NCBI GenBank assembly: GCA_017480245.1
Contig: JAFVBA010000012.1
Location: 1-64,000, forward strand
Length of the DNA: 64,000 nucleotides
Source of the DNA: Bacteroidales bacterium
Lineage (GTDB): Bacteria > Bacteroidota > Bacteroidia > Bacteroidales > P3
Direction of reading: 5' to 3'
Position numbers and translations under genes: made by a program. Positions 61,450 through 64,000 of this stretch are shown piece after piece (positions within the stretch are counted from its first letter, which is position 1; each line of letters opens with the position of its first letter). The notes beneath the pieces are model-generated. The model did no database searches, had not been told where the DNA came from, and was given only the letters and a program-made list of their open reading frames with translations.

Positions 61450-62472
61450 ATGAAAAAAGTAATCTTATGTGTCATCGTGCTGTTTTTTGCAGCATCATGT
61501 CAAAAAGAATCCAACGAAAAAGTCGTTGTTTGTTGGGGTGATAGTCTGACTGCCCCACAAAGCGGAAATTCTTTCAAAGGAAAAATTTATCGTCTTATAA
61601 AAGGCGACAATTGCTATCCGAAAAAACTTCAAAAACTCTTACCCGACGGTTATAAAATCATTAATGCAGGTGTCGGAGGTGAGAATTCTTTAACAATCAT
61701 GGCTCGTCAAGGAGCTTATCCAATGAAATTAGCCCACGATGTAATAATCTTTCCAAAGAATAAGAGAAAATACAAGATGTTTATTGGCAATAATGACATT
61801 CCTGCCTTTGTTTCATCTTACAATGATAGTATTGTTCACCCTATGTTGCAAAGAGGATGGAAAAAAGACAAATCTCCTGCATATATAAACGAATGTTACA
61901 TCAATAATATGCCAATTACTCTCAGTTCAGAAAGCTTTTTGTGGCGTACTAACAACAAATGGAACATTCAATACAACTACTATATTGACAGATTCGTAGA
62001 TAACAACAATACGGACACACTTAAAGCCGGTTCAATAGTAACTACCTATGCCATGAAACACCTTAGAAACGCTTATGCCAATGTTTTCTTTATCGGACAG
62101 AATGGTGGATTTGAAGATGCTACAGATTTAATCAAGCAATTGCAATCTATGGTCAATTACAGTAAATGCGACAAGTACGTTATCATAAGTTTTCATGCTG
62201 TCAATAACGTTATGCCAACAGTTGAGAGATTAAAAGGAATGGAAGACTCTTTAGCCTCAGTTTTTGGCAAACACTATTTCAATCTACGGTCATATATGGT
62301 TAATAACGGACTGAAAGATGCAGGTATTACTCCGACACAAGCCGATAAAGACTCTATCCTTCACGGACAGGTGCCGCCTTCATTGATGTCGGATAGGGTT
62401 CATTTCAATAAAAAGGGATATGAACTTATTGCGAACTCCGTTAAAAAGAAATTTGACGAATTAGGATACTAA
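61450..62472 (+). CDS. SGNH/GDSL-hydrolase lipoprotein
   Basis: About 340 residues from ATG 61450, which starts a lipoprotein signal (MKKVILCVIVLFFAASC) with the lipid-site Cys. The in-frame ORF to 61411 adds 13 non-signal residues. The SGNH blocks are visible: block I WGDSLTAP (catalytic Ser), a Gly in NAGVGGENS, GQNG (block III-like) and SDRVHFNKKGYEL (block V Asp and His). The protein is probably an esterase or deacetylase on the periplasmic or outer face; the substrate is unknown. It has a long leader containing a structured element. Confidence 0.82.
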   Translation: MKKVILCVIVLFFAASCQKESNEKVVVCWGDSLTAPQSGNSFKGKIYRLIKGDNCYPKKLQKLLPDGYKIINAGVGGENSLTIMARQGAYPMKLAHDVIIFPKNKRKYKMFIGNNDIPAFVSSYNDSIVHPMLQRGWKKDKSPAYINECYINNMPITLSSESFLWRTNNKWNIQYNYYIDRFVDNNNTDTLKAGSIVTTYAMKHLRNAYANVFFIGQNGGFEDATDLIKQLQSMVNYSKCDKYVIISFHAVNNVMPTVERLKGMEDSLASVFGKHYFNLRSYMVNNGLKDAGITPTQADKDSILHGQVPPSLMSDRVHFNKKGYELIANSVKKKFDELGY

Positions 62473-62530
62473 ATAATAGTAAAACAATTTTAGCAAATTT
62501 CTTGCTATAAAACGGCTATCACTTGCTGCA

Positions 62531-62594
62531 AAAATAAAGTGCGTGATTAATTTACTAACCACGCATTTTATTTTGCTAATCACGCACTTTATTT
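62531..62594. terminator. Bidirectional terminator, AATAAAGTG palindrome form
   Basis: AAATAAAGTGCGTGATTA faces TAATCACGCACTTTATTT with a further CACGCATTTTA arm between. It lies between the SGNH gene and the HIT gene, which converge. Confidence 0.65.
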
Positions 62595-62646
62595 CAGCAC
62601 AATATACATTGAATATAACAAATTATAAATCAACGATATTCAATTA

Positions 62647-63039
62647 TTACATATTCTTTGCTATATTAGATGCTATTTCTTTGAATTCCTCTTCAGTGAA
62701 AGTTATTTTCGCATTTGCAAAATTCAAATCACCTTCTTTTTGCATAGGAACCAAATGTATATGAGCATGACGGACTTCCAAACCGATAACTGCCATTCCC
62801 ACCTTAACGCAAGGGTAAGCCTTTTTGATGGCATTGGCAATACGTTTGGCAAAACATATATACTCTTTCAAATCTTCGTCATCTATGTCAAAGATATAGT
62901 CCTCTTCTTTCTTAGGAACGACTAATGTGTGTCCTTTTTGCAAAGGAGAAATATCCAAAAAGGCATAAAACTTATCATTTTCCGCAACTTTGTATGACGG
63001 AATCTCACCTGCTATGATTTTTGAGAATAATGATGCCAT
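62647..63039 (-). CDS. HIT-family protein
   Basis: 130 residues with the histidine triad HAHIHLVP, preceded by the typical opening LFSKIIAGEIPSYKVAENDKFYAFLDISPLQKGHTLVVPKK. HIT hydrolases cleave nucleoside phosphoramidates or dinucleotides, AMP-lysine being one substrate of the Hint group. Length is normal for the group. It starts 4 bases after the greA stop, so the two are co-transcribed. Confidence 0.92.
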   Translation of the reverse strand: MASLFSKIIAGEIPSYKVAENDKFYAFLDISPLQKGHTLVVPKKEEDYIFDIDDEDLKEYICFAKRIANAIKKAYPCVKVGMAVIGLEVRHAHIHLVPMQKEGDLNFANAKITFTEEEFKEIASNIAKNM

Positions 63040-63043
63040 AATA

Positions 63044-63517
63044 TTAACGTGAAATTTTAGTTATCTTTAATTTCATTACCCCCGCAGGAACTTTAACTTC
63101 GGCAACATCACCAACCTGTTTGCCCAAAAGACCTGCCGCAATAGGAGATGTAACAGATATTTTGCCTTGTTTCAAATCTGCTTCATTCTCCGGCACAATT
63201 TCGTAAGTCATTTTCTTTTTCAATGCAACGTTTTCAAACTCCACTTTGGAAAGAAGTAAAACCTTTGAAGTATCTATCTTACTTTCGTCAAGCAAACGTG
63301 CATTGGCTACCATATCCTGCATTTGTACGATCTTAGCTTCCAAATGCGATTGAGCCTCTTTTGCAGCATCATACTCGGCATTCTCACTCAAATCCCCCTT
63401 TTCCCTTGCCTCTGCAATAGCCGCTGACACCGCAGGGCGCTCTACTGCAATCAAGTGATGAAGTTCGTCTTTTAATTTTTTCAGTCCTTCTGCTGAATAA
63501 TATTTTATTTCTGACAT
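63044..63517 (-). CDS. greA: Transcription elongation factor GreA
   Basis: GreA rescues backtracked RNA polymerase by inducing transcript cleavage. About 157 residues from ATG 63517, the family's usual length; the in-frame ORF to 63583 adds 22 extraneous residues. The coiled coil (AEGLKKLKDELHHLIAVERPA, REKGDLSENAEYDAAKEAQ) has the acidic tip residues, and the globular domain ends VAEVKVPAGVMKLKITKI. It is followed closely by the HIT gene. Confidence 0.94.
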   Translation of the reverse strand: MSEIKYYSAEGLKKLKDELHHLIAVERPAVSAAIAEAREKGDLSENAEYDAAKEAQSHLEAKIVQMQDMVANARLLDESKIDTSKVLLLSKVEFENVALKKKMTYEIVPENEADLKQGKISVTSPIAAGLLGKQVGDVAEVKVPAGVMKLKITKISR

Positions 63518-63627
63518 ATCCGCTTTTTTATATTTTAACAAATTAAATGAATAGAAGACTGGTATTTCAAGTCTTCTATTCAATTTTTGAATATATTTAA
63601 CTATCTGTTATCTATATCACGATTGTT

Positions 63628-64000
63628 TTACAATGTTAATCTGACTCCGACAGTATGAATTCCGCCCATGATTACCGTTGTTCTGTAAGCGTAATCAATA
63701 GAAAGGTCTTTACTGCGTTTATCTCCTTTAGCCTTTACGATTGTTGCATTAACGGTTGCACCGGCTGTAAATCCGTTTGTGAAATTCGTTTTGTCGGTAT
63801 TGGTATATATATCCTTTGTACCGCCACCTTGGTATGTGTAACCACAACGAACCATAAACAAATTCTTAAATGCATATTCTGCTCCCGCAGTATAAAGGTC
63901 TTTAGCAAATGCCATAGATTCGTAATTACCCGCAATTGTCAAACGATGTTCCTTCTCTGCAAACAAAAAGTCGTAAGAAGCACCGATATTCAAACTTGAA
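63628..64000 (-). CDS. PorV-like outer-membrane protein, C-terminal part
   Basis: The frame is open to the window edge, so the gene starts beyond 64000; the apparent start at 63993 is an internal TTG. The visible 124 residues form amphipathic strands (GAEYAFKNLFMVRCGYTYQGG, FTAGATVNATIVKAKGDK, SIDYAYRTTVIMGGIHTVGVRLTL) ending in hydrophobic Leu. This is typical of the PorV/LptO family of T9SS outer-membrane proteins, which deliver cargo to the attachment complex. PorQ and other barrels are alternatives. Confidence 0.6.
   Translation of the reverse strand, partial: SSLNIGASYDFLFAEKEHRLTIAGNYESMAFAKDLYTAGAEYAFKNLFMVRCGYTYQGGGTKDIYTNTDKTNFTNGFTAGATVNATIVKAKGDKRSKDLSIDYAYRTTVIMGGIHTVGVRLTL

Overview
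The window looks like a chromosomal segment of an AT-rich member of the Bacteroidota, probably Bacteroidales. Four things point there. The best promoters match the Bacteroidota primary-sigma consensus TTTG, 19 bases, TAnnTTTG (e.g. 235-265, 20056-20086, 40731-40761, 47113-47143). There are secreted proteins with type IX secretion (T9SS) type A C-terminal domains, and a PorV-like outer-membrane protein at the right edge. There is a complete Bat (aerotolerance) operon. DUF4421, NamZ/DUF1343 and two-domain TPR proteins typical of the phylum are also present. Much of the window is housekeeping, and no plasmid, phage or complete insertion sequence was recognised.

Layout. 1-9.4 kb: an HsdR-N-like fragment, thiH, a VOC protein, an MsbA-like ABC exporter, purB, a PHP phosphatase, rpe, a DEAD-box helicase and a secreted unknown. 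9.4-15.1 kb: an RluA-type pseudouridine synthase, then the rsfS-ftsH-LUD-cdsA-psd run. 15.3-19.1 kb: a T9SS cargo gene broken by one stop codon, a candidate 6S RNA, a DUF4421 protein, a DUF819 transporter and tRNA-Arg(CCG). 19-26.9 kb: corA divergent from a phosphoglycerate kinase fused to a short-chain dehydrogenase, a giant TPR protein, a beta-barrel protein and an RseC-like protein. 26.8-35.1 kb: moxR, DUF58, a BatD-related protein, batA, batB, batC and a batD-batE fusion. 35.5-38.9 kb: a large T9SS beta-propeller protein.

40.7-44 kb holds an OhrR-type peroxide regulon (a frameshifted ferritin-like gene, a metallo-beta-lactamase-fold hydrolase, ohrR, a radical SAM/SPASM enzyme and a small membrane protein) behind a promoter flanked by two identical operators. 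44.2-48.6 kb: folD, ffh, rpsU and sufB. 48.9-52.8 kb: a tightly coupled envelope operon (two TM2 proteins, a LolA-like protein, an exported YidD-domain protein and two TPR proteins ending in a PGLG-type membrane hairpin). No described system that I know matches it, and it is the best candidate here for an undescribed one. 52.8-64 kb: a YpfJ-type metallopeptidase, a paralogous beta-barrel protein, NamZ, topA, an orphan nucleotidyltransferase, a frameshifted S41 peptidase, an SGNH lipoprotein, a HIT protein, greA and a partial PorV-like gene.

Three families of dispersed palindromic repeats run through the intergenic DNA. One copy lies in frame inside the DEAD-box helicase gene, and one supplies the likely start codon of batC. 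Four genes carry a single-base lesion (one in-frame stop, three one-base deletions). From sequence alone these cannot be told apart from assembly errors.
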